This document shows positions 9,432-22,939 of a stretch of DNA of 64,000 bases, piece after piece. The notes beneath the pieces were generated by a model, which did no database searches, had not been told where the DNA came from, and saw only the letters and a program-made list of their open reading frames with translations. The first letter of the stretch is position 1; the number at the start of each line of letters is the position of its first letter. Source of the stretch: Halisarca cf. caerulea (taxonomy: Eukaryota; Porifera; Demospongiae; Chondrillida; Halisarcidae); the NCBI GenBank assembly GCA_963170055.1, contig CAUJGJ010000143.1:1-64000 (forward strand), in the 5' to 3' direction. The position numbers and the translations under genes are program-made.

Positions 9432-10366
9432 GGCCTTAGCACCACGCACATTCCCAGTGGACACACATGAAGTTTCTGAAATGCAGAGGGCGCATTCGTG
9501 TAGTGTTGGATATGCTTGTCAAATACCAATATTTGGCACTAGCACCACGCACATTACCAATGGACACACATGAAGTTTCTGAAGTTTTGTGGGCGTATTT
9601 GTGTAGTGTTGGATATGCTGGTGCAAATACCAATATTTGGCACTAGCACCACTGCACATTCCCAATGGACACACATGAAGTTTCTGAAGATTTGTGGGCG
9701 TATTTGTGTAGTCTTGGATTTGCTTGTGCTACTATCAATATTTGGCACTAGCACCACGCACATTCCAAGCGGACACACATGAAGTTTCTTAACTGCTGTG
9801 GTCGTATTTGTGTAGTGTTGGATATGCTGGTGCTAATACAAATATTTGGTACTAGAACCACACACAATTCCAGTGGACACACATGAAGTTTCTGATGTAC
9901 TGTGGGCATATTTTTGTAGTGTAGGGAAAGAAGGTGCTAATACCAATATTTGCCACTAGCACCACGCACATTCCCAGTGGACACACATGATGTTTCTGAA
10001 GTGCTGTGGGCGTATTTTTTAATGTTGGATATGCTGGTGCTAATACCAATATTTGGCACTAGCACTACGCACATTCCCAGTGGACACACATGAAGTTTCT
10101 TAACAACTGTGGGCGAATTTGTTTAATGTTGGATATGCTGGTGCTAATACCAATATTTGGCACTTGTACCACGATAATTCCCAGTGGACACACATGACCT
10201 TTCTGAAGTGCTGTGGGCGTATTTGTGTAGTGTTGGATATGATGGTGCGAATATCAATATTTGGCACTAGCACCACGCACATTCCCAGTGGACACACTTG
10301 ACCTTTCTGAAGTGCTGTTGGCGTGTTTGTGTAGTGTTGGATATGCTGGTGCTAATACCAATATTT
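9432..10366 (+). repeat. Nine-unit higher-order repeat, copy 1
   Basis: Starts at the private variant GGCCTTAGCACC. It shares with the next copy TGCAGAGGGCGCATTCG, AAGATTTGTGGGC, the GTGTAGGGAAAGAAGG monomer, TTAACAACTGTGGGCG and GTACCACGATAATTCC. The offset is 935-936 bases in the left part, then 1040 after one extra monomer in copy 2. Confidence 0.85.
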
Positions 10367-11406
10367 GGCCTTAGCACCACGCACATTCCCAGTGGACACA
10401 CATGAAGTTTCTGAAATGCAGAGGGCGCATTCGTGTAGTGTTGGATATGCTTGTTCAAATACCAATATTTGGCACTAGCACCACGCACATTACCAATGGA
10501 CACACATGAAGTTTCTGAAGTTTTGTGGGCGTATTTGTGTAGTGTTGGATATGCTGGTGCAAATACCAATATTTGGCACTAGCACCACTGCACATTCCCA
10601 ATGGACACACATGAAGTTTCTGAAGATTTGTGGGCATATTTGTGTAGTCTTGGATTTGCTTGTGCTACTATCAATATTTGGCACTAGCACCACGCACATT
10701 CCAAGCGGACACACATGAAGTTTCTTAACTGCTGTGGTCGTATTTGTGTAGTGTTGGATATGCTGGTGCTAATACAAATATTTGGTACTAGCACCGTTCA
10801 CATTCCCAGTGGACACATATGAAGTTTCTTAACTGCTGTGGGCGTATTTGTGTAGTGTTGGATATGCTGGTGCTAATACCAATATTTGACACTAGAACCA
10901 CACACAATTCCAGTGGACACACATGAAGTTTCTGATGTACTGTGGGCATATTTTTGTAGTGTAGGGAAAGAAGGTGCTAATACCAATATTTACCACTAGC
11001 ACCACGCACATTCCCAGTGGACACACATGATGTTTCTGAAGTGCTGTGGGCGTATTTTTTAATGTTGGATATGCTGGTGCTAATACCAATATTTGGCACT
11101 AGCACTACGCACATTCCCAGTGGACACACATGAAGTTTCTTAACAACTGTGGGCGAATTTGTTTAATGTTGGATATGCTGGTGCTAATACCAATATTTGG
11201 CACTTGTACCACGATAATTCCCAGTGGACACACATGACCTTTCTGAAGTGCTGTGGGCGTATTTGTGTAGTGTTGGATATGATGGTGCGAATATCAATAT
11301 TTGGCACTAGCACCACGCACATTCCCAGTGGACACACTTGACCTTTCTGAAGTGCTGTTGGCGTGTTTGAGTAGTGTTGGATATGCTGGTGCTAATACCA
11401 ATATTT
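10367..11406 (+). repeat. Nine-unit higher-order repeat, copy 2 (ten units)
   Basis: Tandem to copy 1 and very similar. It has one additional monomer near 10795-10898 (GCACCGTTCACATTCC), changing the offset from 936 to 1040. The match ends around the GTTGGCGTGTTTG variant at about 11370. Confidence 0.85.
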
Positions 11407-11734
11407 GGCACTAGCACCACGCACATTCCCAGTGGACACACATGAAGTTTTTTAAGTACTGTGGGCGTATTTGTGTAATGTTGGATAAGCTGGTGCTAAT
11501 ACAAATATTTGGCACTAGCACCATTCACATTCCCAGTGGACACACATGACCTTTTAGAAGTGCTGTGGGCGTATTTGTGTAGTGTTGGATACGCTGGTAG
11601 TAATACCAATATTTGACACTAGAACCACACACAATTCCAGTGGACACACATGAAGTTTCTGATGTACTGTGGGCATATTTTTGTAGTGTAGGGAAAGAAG
11701 GTGCTAATACCAATATTTGCCACTAGCACCACGC
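11407..11734 (+). repeat. Mosaic monomers between higher-order blocks
   Basis: About three monomers. They include AATACAAATATTTGG and GCACCATTCACATTCC variants and another copy of the GTGTAGGGAAAGAAGG monomer (about 11687), as in the preceding block but in different company. Confidence 0.65.
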
Positions 11735-12260
11735 ACATTCCCAGTGGACACACATGATCTTTTAGAAGTGCTGTGGGCGTATTTGTGTAGTGTTGGATAT
11801 GCTGGTGATAATACCAATATTTGGCACTAGCACCATGCACATTCCCAGTGGAAACACATGATGTTTCTGAAGTGCTGTGGGCGTATTTTTTAATGTTGGA
11901 TATGCTGGTGCTAATACCAATATTTGGCACTTGTACCACGATAATTCCCAGTGGACACACATGACCTTTCTGAAGTGCTGTGGGCGTATTTGTGTAGTGT
12001 TGGATATGCTGGTGCTAATACCAATATTTGGCACTAGCACCACGCACATTCCCAGTGGACACACATGAAGTTTCTTAAGTACTGTGGGCGTATTTGTGTA
12101 ATATTGGATAAGCTGGTGCTAATACAAATATTTGGCACTAGCACCACGCACATTCCCAGTGGACACACATGAAGTTTCTTAACTACTTTGGGCGTATTTG
12201 TGTGGTTTTGGGTATGCTGGTGCTAATACCAATATTTGGCACTAGCACCATGCACATTCC
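11735..12260 (+). repeat. 13-unit-offset higher-order block, copy 1
   Basis: Shared with 13086-13611 at an offset of 1351 bases (13 units minus one). Private variants: ATGATCTTTTAGAAG, GGTGATAATACC, ATGATGTTTCTGAAG, GCGTATTTTTTAATG, GTACCACGATAATTCC, TTGGATAAGCTGG and GTGTGGTTTTGGGTATG, in that order. Confidence 0.85.
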
Positions 12261-13085
12261 AAGTGGACACACATGAAGTTTCTTAACTACTGTGGGCGTA
12301 TTTGTGTAGTGTTGGATATGCTGGTGCTAATACCAATATTTGGCACTAGCACCACGCACATTCCCAGTGGACACACATGAAGTTTCTGAAGTGCTGTGGG
12401 CGTATTTGTGTAATGTTGGATAAGCTAGTGCTAATACAAATATTTGGCACTAGCACCACGCACATTCCCAGTGGACACACATGAAGTTTCTTAACTACTT
12501 TGGGCGTATTTGTGTGGTGTTGGGTATGCTGGTGCTAATACCAATATTTGGCATTAGCACCATGCACATTCCCAGTGGACACACATGAAGTTTCTTAACT
12601 ACTGTGGGCGTATTTGTGTGGTGTTGGGTATGCTGGTGCTAACACCAATATTTGGCACTAGCACCATGCACATTCCCAGTGGACACACAAGAAGTTTCTT
12701 AACTACTGTGAGCGTATTTGTGTAATGTTGGATATGGTGGTGCTAATACCAATATTTGGCACTAGAACCACGCACATTCCCAGTTGATACTCATGACTTT
12801 TCTGAAGTGCTGTGGGCGTATTTGTGTAGTGTTGGATATGCTGGTGCTAATACCAATATTTGGCACTAGCACCATGCACATTCCCAGTGGACACACATGA
12901 AGTTTCTGAAGTGCTGTGGGCGTATTTGTGTAGTGTTGGATATGCTGGTGCTAATACCAATACTTGGCACTAGCACCACGCACATTCCCAGTGGACACAC
13001 ATGAAGTTTCTTAACTTCTGTGGGCGTATTTGTGTAGTGTTGGATATGCTGGTGCTAATACCAATATTTGGCACTAGCACCACGC
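12261..13085 (+). repeat. Spacer monomers between the two 13-unit-offset blocks
   Basis: About eight monomers near consensus, including two GTGTGGTGTTGGGTATG variants and the first TTGATACTCATGAC-type monomer (about 12784), a marker that becomes common to the right. Confidence 0.65.
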
Positions 13086-13611
13086 ACACTCCCAGTGGAC
13101 ACACATGATCTTTTAGAAGTGCTGTGGGCGTATTTGTGTAGTGTTGGATATGCTGGTGATAATACCAATATTTGGCACTAGCACCACGCACATTCCCAGT
13201 GGACACACATGATGTTTCTGAAGTGCTGTGGGCGTATTTTTTAATGTTGGATATGCTGGTGCTAATACCAATATTTGGCACTTGTACCACGATAATTCCC
13301 AGTGGACACACATGACCTTTCTGAAGTGCTGTGGGCGTATTTGTGTAGTGTTGGATATGCTGGTGCTAATACCAATATTTGGCACTAGCACCACGCACAT
13401 TCCCAGTGGACACACATGAAGTTTCTTAAGTACTGTGGGCGTATTTGTGTAGTATTGGATAAGCTGGTGCTAATACAAATATTTGGCACTAGCACCACGC
13501 ACATTCCCAGTGGACACACATGAAGTTTCTTAACTACTTTGGGCGTATTTGTGTGGTTTTGGGTATGCTGGTGCTAATACCAATATTTGGCACTAGCACC
13601 ATGCCCATTCC
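13086..13611 (+). repeat. 13-unit-offset higher-order block, copy 2
   Basis: Same ordered variants as 11735-12260, with few differences. Its last monomers also start the next higher-order block, so successive repeats overlap in content. Confidence 0.85.
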
Positions 13612-15016
13612 CAGTGGACATACATGACCTATCTGAAGTGCTGTGGTCGTATTTGTGTAGTGTTGGATATGCTGGTGCTAATACCAATATTTGGCAGTAG
13701 CACCACGCACATTCCCAGTGGACACACATGACCTTTCTGAAGTACTGTGGGCGTATATGTGTAGTGTGTGATATGGTGGTGCTAATACCAATATTTGGCA
13801 CTAGCACCACGCACATTCCATGTGGACACACATGAAGTTTCTTAACTACTGTGGGCGTATTTGTGTAGTGTTGGATATGCTGGTGCTAATAACAATATTT
13901 GGCACTAGCACCACTGCACATTCCGTGTGGACACACATGAAGTTTCTTAACTACTGTGGGCGTATTTGTGTAGTGTTGGATATGCTGGTGCTAATACCAA
14001 TACTTGGCACTAGCACCACGCACATTCCCAGAGGACACACATTAAATTTCTGAAGTGCTGTGGGCGTATTTGTGTAGTGTTGGATATGCGGGTGCTAATA
14101 CCAATATTTGGCACTAGTACCATGCACATTCCCAGTTACAGACATGAAGTTTCTGAAGTGCTGTGGGCGTATTTGTGTAGTGCTGGATATGCTGGTGCTA
14201 GTACCAATACTTTGCACTATCACCACGCACATTCCCAGTGGACACACATGAAGTTTCTTAACTACTGTGGGCGTATTTGTGTAATGTTGGATATGCTGGT
14301 GCTAATACCAATACTTGGCACTAGCACCACGCACATTCCCAGAGGACACACATTAAATTTCTGAAGTGCTGTGGGCGTATTTGTGTAGTGTTGGATATGC
14401 GGGTGCTAATACCAATATTTGGCACTAGCACCATGCACATTCCCAGTTACAGACATGAAGTTTCTGAAGTGCTGTGGGCGTATTTGTGTAGTGCTGGATA
14501 TGCTGGTGCTAGTACCAATACTTTGCACTATCACCACGCACATTCCCAGTGGACACACATGAAGTTTCTTAACTACTGTGGGCGTATTTGTGTAATGTTG
14601 GATATGCTGGTGCTAATACCAATATTTGGCACTAGAACCACGCACATTCCCAGTGGACACACATGACCTTTCTGAAGTGCTGTGGGCGTAATTCTGTAGT
14701 GTTGGATATGCTGGTGCTAATACCAATATTTGGCACTAGCACAACGCACATTCAAAGTGTACACACATTACCTTTCTGAAGTGCTGTGGGCGTATTTGTG
14801 TAGTGTTGGATATGCTGGTGCTAATACCAATATTTGGCACTAGCACCACGCACATTCCCAGTGGACACACATTACCTTTCTGAAGTGCAGTGGGCGTATT
14901 TGTGTAGTGTTGGATATGCTGGTGCTAATACCAATATTTGGCACTAGCACCACGCACATTCCCAGTGGACACACATTACCTTTGTGAAGTGCAGTGGGCG
15001 TATTTGTGTAGTGTTG
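13458..15016 (+). repeat. 15-unit higher-order repeat, copy 1
   Basis: Repeats at 15017-16524 with a constant offset of 1559 bases. Ordered markers: AAGCTGGTGCTAATACAAAT, CACCATGCCCATTCC, TTTGGCAGTAGCACC, GTGTGTGATATGGTGG, CATTCCATGTGGACAC, CACTGCACATTCCGTGTGG, CAGAGGACACACATTAAAT, GTTACAGACATGAAG. A three-monomer segment is itself duplicated inside (offset 311; GGATATGCGGGTGC at about 14083 and 14394). Confidence 0.9.
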
Positions 15017-16524
15017 GATAAGCTGGTGCTAATACAAATATTTGGCACTAGCACCACGCACATTCCCAGTGGACACACATGAAGTTTCTTAACTACTTTG
15101 GGCGTATTTGTGTGGTTTTGGGTATGCTGGTGCTAATACCAATATTTGGCACTAGCACCATGCCCATTCCCAGTGGACATACATGACCTATCTGAAGTGC
15201 TGTGGTCGTATTTGTGTAGTGTTGGATATGCTGGTGCTAATACCAATATTTGGCAGTAGCACCACGCACATTCCCAGTGGACACACATGACCTTTCTGAA
15301 GTACTGTGGGCGTATATGTGTAGTGTGTGATATGGTGGTGCTAATACCAATATTTGGCACTAGCACCACGCACATTCCATGTGGACACACATGAAGTTTC
15401 TTAACTACTGTGGGCGTATTTGTGTAGTGTTGGATATGCTGGTGCTAATAACAATATTTGGCACTAGCACCACTGCACATTCCGTGTGGACACACATGAA
15501 GTTTCTTAACTACTGTGGGCGTATTTGTGTAGTGTTGGATATGCTGGTGCTAATACCAATACTTGGCACTAGCACCACGCACATTCCCAGAGGACACACA
15601 TTAAATTTCTGAAGTGCTGTGGGCGTATTTGTGTAGTGTTGGATATGCGGGTGCTAATAACAATATTTGGCACTAGCACCATGCACATTCCCAGTTACAG
15701 ACATGAAGTTTCTGAAGTGCTGTGGGCGTATTTGTGTAGTGCTGGATATGCTGGTGCTAGTACCAATACTTTGCACTATCACCACGCACATTCCCAGTGG
15801 ACACACATGAAGTTTCTTAACTACTGTGGGCGTATTTGTGTAATGTTGGATATGCTGGTGCTAATACCAATACTTGGCACTAGCACCACGCACATTCCCA
15901 GAGGACACACATTAAATTTCTGAAGTGCTGTGGGCGTATTTGTGTAGTGTTGGATATGCGGGTGCTAATACCAATATTTGGCACTAGCACCATGCACATT
16001 CCCAGTTACAGACATGAAGTTTCTGAAGTGCTGTGGGCGTATTTGTGTAGTGCTGGATATGCTGGTGCTAGTACCAATACTTTGCACTATCACCACGCAC
16101 ATTCCCAGTGGACACACATGAAGTTTCTTAACTACTGTGGGCGTATTTGTGTAATGTTGGATATGCTGGTGCTAATACCAATATTTGGCACTAGAACCAC
16201 GCACATTCCCAGTGGACACACATGACCTTTCTGAAGTGCTGTGGGCGTAATTCTGTAGTGTTGGATATGCTGGTGCTAATACCAATATTTGGCACTAGCA
16301 CAACGCACATTCAAAGTGTACACACATTACCTTTCTGAAGTGCTGTGGGCGTATTTGTGTAGTGTTGGATATGCTGGTGCTAATACCAATATTTGGCACT
16401 AGCACCACGCACATTCCCAGTGGACACACATTACCTTTCTGAAGTGCAGTGGGCGTATTTGTGTAGTGTTGGATATGCTGGTGCTAATACCAATATTTGG
16501 CACTAGCACCACGCACATTCCCAG
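15017..16524 (+). repeat. 15-unit higher-order repeat, copy 2
   Basis: Nearly identical to the first copy, including the inner 311-base duplication. It diverges from it at about 16525, where TTGATACTCATGAC replaces the copy-1 sequence. Identity by eye is very high, so the duplication is recent relative to monomer divergence. Confidence 0.9.
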
Positions 16525-19500
16525 TTGATACTCATGACTTCTCTGAAGTGCTGTGGGCGTATTTGTGTAGTGTTGGATATGCTGGTGCTAATACCAATAT
16601 TTTGAACTAGCACCACGCACATTCCCAGTGAACACACATGGAGTTTCTAAACTACTGTGGGCGTATTTGTGTAATGTGGGATATGCTGGTGCTAATACCA
16701 ATATTTGGCACTAGCACCACGCACATTCCCAGTGGACACACATGAAGTTTCTTAACTACTTTGGGCGTATTTCTGTAGTGTTGGGTATGCTGGTGCTAAT
16801 ACCAATATTTGGCACTAGCACCACGCACATTCCCAGTGGACACACATGAAATTTCCTAACTACTGTGGGCGTATTTGTGTAGTGTTGGATATGCTGGTGC
16901 TAAAACCAATATTTGGCACTAGCACCACGCACATTCTCAGTGGACACACATGAAGTTTCTTAAATACAGTGGGCGTATATGTGTAATGTGGGATATGTTG
17001 GTGCTAATACCAATATTTGGCACTAGCACCACGCACATTCCCAGTGGACACACATGACCTTTCTGAAGTGCTGTGGGCGTATTTGTGTAGTGTTGGATAT
17101 GGTGGTGCTAATACCAATATTTGGCACTAGCACCACGCACATTCCCAGTGGACACACATTACTTTTCTGAAGTACTGTGGGCGTATTTGTGTAGTGTTGG
17201 ATATGCTGGTGCTAATACCAATATTTGGCACTATCACCACGCACATTTTCAGTGGACACTCATGACCTTTCGGAAGTGCTGTGGGCATATTTGTGTAGTG
17301 TTGGATATGCCGGTGCTAATACCAATATTTGGCACTAGCACCACGCACATTCCCAGTGAACACGCAGTGAGTTTCTTAACTACTGTGGGCGTATTTGTGT
17401 AGTGTTGGATATGCTGGTGCTAATACCAATATTTGGCACTAGCACCAAGCACATTCCCAGTGGACACACATTAAATTTCTGAAGTGCTGTGGGCGTATTT
17501 GTGTAGTGTTGGATATGCTGGTGCTAATACCATTATTTGGCACTAGCACCATGCACATTCCCAGTTACAGACATGAAGTTTCTGAAGTGCTGTGGGCGTA
17601 TTTGTGTAGTGCTGGATATGCTGGTGCTAGTACCAATACTTGGCACTAGCACCACGCACATTCCCAGTGGACACACATGAAGTTTCTTAACTACTGTGGG
17701 CGTATTTGTGTAATGTTGGATATGCTGGTGCTAATACCAATATTTGGCACTAGAACCACGCACATTCCCAGTGGACACACATGACCTTTCTGAAGTGCTG
17801 TGGGCGTATTTGTGTAGTGTTGGATATGCTGGTGCTAATAACAATATTTGGCACTAGCACCACGCACATTCCCAGTGGACACACATGAAGTTTCTTAAGT
17901 ACTGTGGGCGTATTTGTGTAATATTGGATAAGCTGGTGCTAATACAAATATTTGGCACTAGCACCACGCACATTCCCAGTGGACACACATAAAGTTTCTT
18001 AACTACTTTGGGCGTATTTGTGTGGTTTTGGGTATGCTGGTGCTAATACCAATATTTGGCAGTAGCACCACGCACATTCCCAGTGGACACACATGACCTT
18101 TCTGAAGTACTGTGGGCGTATATGTGTAGTGTGTGATATGGTGGTGCTAATACCAATATTTGGCACTAGCACCACGCACATTCCATGTGGACACACATGA
18201 AGTTTCTTAACTACTGTGGGCGTATTTGTGTAGTGTTGGATATGCTGGTGCTAATAACAATATTTGGCACTAGCACCACTGCACATTCCGTGTGGACACA
18301 CATGAAGTTTCTTAACTACTGTGGGCGTATTTGTGTAATGTTGGATATGCTGGTGCTAATACCAATATTTGGCACTAACACCACGCACATTCCCAGTGGA
18401 CACACATTAAATTTCTGAAGTGCTGTGGGCGTATTTGTGTAGTGTTGGATATGCTGGTGCTAATACCAATATTTGGCACTAGCACCATGTACATTCCCAG
18501 TTACATACATGAAGTTTCTGAAGTGCTGTGGGCGTATTTGTGTAGTGTTGGATATGCTGGTGCTAGTACCAATACTTGGCACTAGCACCACGCACATTCC
18601 CAGTGGCCACACATGAAGTTTCTTAACTACTGTGGGCGTATTTGTGTAATGTTGGATATGCTGGTGCTAATACCAATATTTGGCACTAGAACCACGCACA
18701 TTCCCAGTGGACACACATGACCTTTCTGAAGTGCTGTGGGCGTATTTGTGTAGTGTTGGATATGCTGGTGCTAATACCAATATTTGGCACTAGCACCACG
18801 CACATTCAAAGTGGACACACATTACCTTTCTGAAGTGCTGTGGGCGTATTTGTGTAGTGTTGGATATGCTGGTGCTAATACCAATATTTGGCACTAGCAC
18901 CACGCACATTCCCAGTGGACACACATTACCTTTCTGAAGTGCTGTGGGCGTATTTGTGTAGTGTTGGATATGCTGGTGCTAATACCAATATTTGGCACTA
19001 GCACCACGCACATTCCCAGTGGACACACATGACTTTTCTGAAGTGCTGTGGGCGTATTTGTGTAGTGTTGGATATGCTGGTGCTAATACCAATATTTTGA
19101 ACTAGCACCACGCATATTCCCAGTGAACACACATGGAGTTTCTTAACTACTGAGGGCGTATTTGTGTAGTGTTGGATATGCTGGTGCTAATACCAATACT
19201 TGGCACTAGCACCACGCACATTCCCAGAGGACACACATTAAATTTCTGAAGTGCTGTGGGCGTATTTGTGTAGTGTTGGATATGCCGGTGCTAATACCAA
19301 TATTTGGCACTAGCACCATGCACATTCCCAGTTACAGACATGAAGTTTCTGAAGTGCTGTGGGCGTATTTGTGTAGTGCTGGATATGCTGGTGCTAGTAC
19401 CAATACTTGGCACTAGCACCACGCACATTCCCAGTGGACACACATGAAGTTTCTTAACTACTGTGGGCGTATTTGTGTAATGTTGGATATGCTGGTGCTA

Positions 19501-22500
19501 ATACCAATATTTGGCACTAGAACCACGCACATTCCCAGTGGACACACATGACCTTTCTAAAGTGCTGTGGGCGTATTTGTGTAGTGTTGGATATGCTGGT
19601 GCTAATACCAATATTTGGCACTAGCACAACGCACATTCAAAGTGTACACACATTACCTTTCTGAAGTGCTGTGGGCGTATTTGTGTAGTGTTGGATATGC
19701 TGGTGCTAATACCAATATTTGGCACTAGCACCACGCACATTCCCAGTGGACACACATTACCTTTCTGAAGTGCAGTGGGCGTATTTGTGTAGTGTTGGAT
19801 ATGCTGGTGCTAATACCAATATTTGGCACTAGCACCACGCACATTCCCAGTTGATACTCATGACTTTTCTGAAGTGCTGTGGGCGTATTTGTGTAGTGTT
19901 GGATATGCTGGTGCTAATACCAATATTTTGAACTAGCACCACGCACATTCCCAGTGAACACACATGGAGTTTCTTAACTACTGAGGGCGTATTTGTGTAG
20001 TGTTGGATATGCTGGTACTAATACCAATATTTGGCACTAGCACCAAGCACATTCCCAGTGGACACACATGAAGTTTCTAAACTACTGTGGGCGTATTTGT
20101 GTAATGTGGGATATGCTGGTGCTAATACCAATATTTGGCACTAGCACCACGCACATTCCCAGTGGACACACATGAAGTTTCTTAAATACAGTGGGCGTAT
20201 ATGTGTAATGTGGGATATGTTGGTGCTAATACCAATATTTGGCACTAGCACCACGCACATTCCCAGTGGACACACATGACCTTTCTGAAGTGCTGTGGGC
20301 GTATTTGTGTAGTGTTGGAAATGGTGGTGCTAATACCAATATTTGGCACTAGCACCACGCACATTCCCAGTGGACACACATTACTTTTCTGAAGTACTGT
20401 GGGCGTATTTGTGTAGTGTTGGATATGCTGGTGCTAATACCAATATTTGGCACTATCACCACGCACATTCTCAGTGGACACTCATGACCTTTCGGAAGTG
20501 CTGTGGGCATATTTGTGTAGTGTTGGATATGCCGGTGCTAATACCAATATTTGGCACTAGCACCACGCACATTCCCAGTGAACACGCAGTGAGTTTCTTA
20601 ACTACTGTGGGCGTATTTGTGTAGTGTTGGATATGCTGGTGCTAATACCAATATTTGGCACTAGCACCAAGCACATTCCCAGTGGACACACATTAAATTT
20701 CTGAAGTGCTGTGGGCGTATTTGTGTAGTGTTGGATATGCTGGTGCTAATACCATTATTTGGCACTAGCACCATGCACGTTCCCAGTTACAGACATGAAG
20801 TTTCTGAAGTGCTGTGGGCGTATTTGTGTAGTGCTGGATATGCTGGTGCTAGTACCAATACTTGGCACTAGCACCACGCACATTCCCAGTGGACACACAT
20901 GAAGTTTCTTAACTACTGTGGGCGTATTTGTGTAATGTTGGATATGCTGGTGCTAATACCAATATTTGGCACTAGAACCACGCACATTCCCAGTGGACAC
21001 ACATGACCTTTCTGAAGTGCTGTGGGCGTATTTGTGTAGTGTTGGATATGCTGGTGCTAATAACAATATTTGGCACTAGCACCACGCACATTCCCAGTGG
21101 ACACACATGAAGTTTCTTAAGTACTGTGGGCGTATTTGTGTAATATTGGATAAGCTGGTGCTAATACAAATATTTGGCACTAGCACCACGCACATTCCCA
21201 GTGGACACACATAAAGTTTCTTAACTACTTTGGGCGTATTTGTGTGGTTTTGGGTATGCTGGTGCTAATACCAATATTTGGCACTAGCACCATGCACATT
21301 CCCAGTGGACATACATGACCTATCTGAAGTGCTGTGGTCGTATTTGTGTAGTGTTGGATATGCTGGTGCTAATACCAATATTTGGCAGTAGCACCACGCA
21401 CATTCCCAGTGGACACACATGACCTTTCTGAAGTACTGTGGGCGTATATGTGTAGTGTGTGATATGGTGGTGCTAATACCAATATTTGGCACTAGCACCA
21501 CGCACATTCCATGTGGACACACATGAAGTTTCTTAACTACTGTGGGCGTATTTGTGTAGTGTTGGATATGCTGGTGCTAATAACAATATTTGGCACTAGC
21601 ACCACTGCACATTCCGTGTGGACACACATGAAGTTTCTTAACTACTGTGGGCGTATTTGTGTAATGTTGGATATGCTGGTGCTAATACCAATATTTGGCA
21701 CTAGCACCACGCACATTCCCAGTGGACACACATTAAATTTCTGAAGTGCTGTGGGCGTATTTGTGTAGTGTTGGATATGCTGGTGCTAATACCAATATTT
21801 GGCACTAGCACCATGCACATTCCCAGTTACATACATGAAGTTTCTGAAGTGCTGTGGGCGTATTTGTGTAGTGTTGGATATGCTGGTGCTAGTACCAATA
21901 CTTGGCACTAGCACCACGCACATTCCCAGTGGCCACACATGAAGTTTCTTAACTACTGTGGGCGTATTTGTGTAATGTTGGATATGCTGGTGCTAATACC
22001 AATATTTGGCACTAGAACCACGCACATTCCCAGTGGACACACATGACCTTTCTGAAGTGCTGTGGGCGTATTTGTGTAGTGTTGGATATGCTGGTGCTAA
22101 TAGCAATATTTGGCACTAGCACCACGCACATTCAAAGTGGACACACATTACCTTTCTGAAGTGCTGTGGGCGTATTTGTGTAGTGTTGGATATGCTGGTG
22201 CTAATACCAATATTTGGCACTAACACCACGCACATTCCCAGTGGACACACATTAAATTTCTGAAGTGCTGTGGGCGTATTTGTGTAGTGTTGGATATGCT
22301 GGTGCTAATACCAATATTTGGCACTAGCACCATGCACATTCCCAGTTACAGACATGAAGTTTCTGAAGTGCTGTGGGCGTATTTGTGTAGTGTTGGATAT
22401 GCTGGTGCTAGTACCAATACTTGGCACTAGCACCACGCACATTCCCAGTGGACACACATGAAGTTTCTTAACTACTGTGGGCGTATTTGTGTAATGTTGG

Positions 22501-22939
22501 ATATGCTGGTGCTAATACCAATATTTGGCACTAGAACCACGCACATTCCCAGTGGACACACATGACCTTTCTGAAGTGCTGTGGGCGTATTTGTGTAGTG
22601 TTGGATATGCTGGTGCTAATACCAATATTTGGCACTAGCACCACGCACATTCAAAGTGGACACACATTACCTTTCTGAAGTGCTGTGGGCGTATTTGTGT
22701 AGTGTTGGATATGCTGGTGCTAATACCAATATTTGGCACTAGCACCACGCACATTCCCAGTGGACACACATTACCTTTCTGAAGTGCTGTGGGCGTATTT
22801 GTGTAGTGTTGGATATGCTGGTGCTAATACCAATATTTGGCACTAGCACCACGCACATTCCCAGTGGACACACATGACTTTTCTGAAGTGCTGTGGGCGT
22901 ATTTGTGTAGTGTTGGATATGCTGGTGCTAATACCAATA

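Noticed and set aside
17121..17402. Recurring 93-codon open frame (also at 20343, 28761, 34584 and 37286)
   Set aside because: The recurrence simply reflects higher-order repeat copies. Translation crosses monomer boundaries in all three phases of the same satellite sequence, which is not how a real protein repeat behaves.
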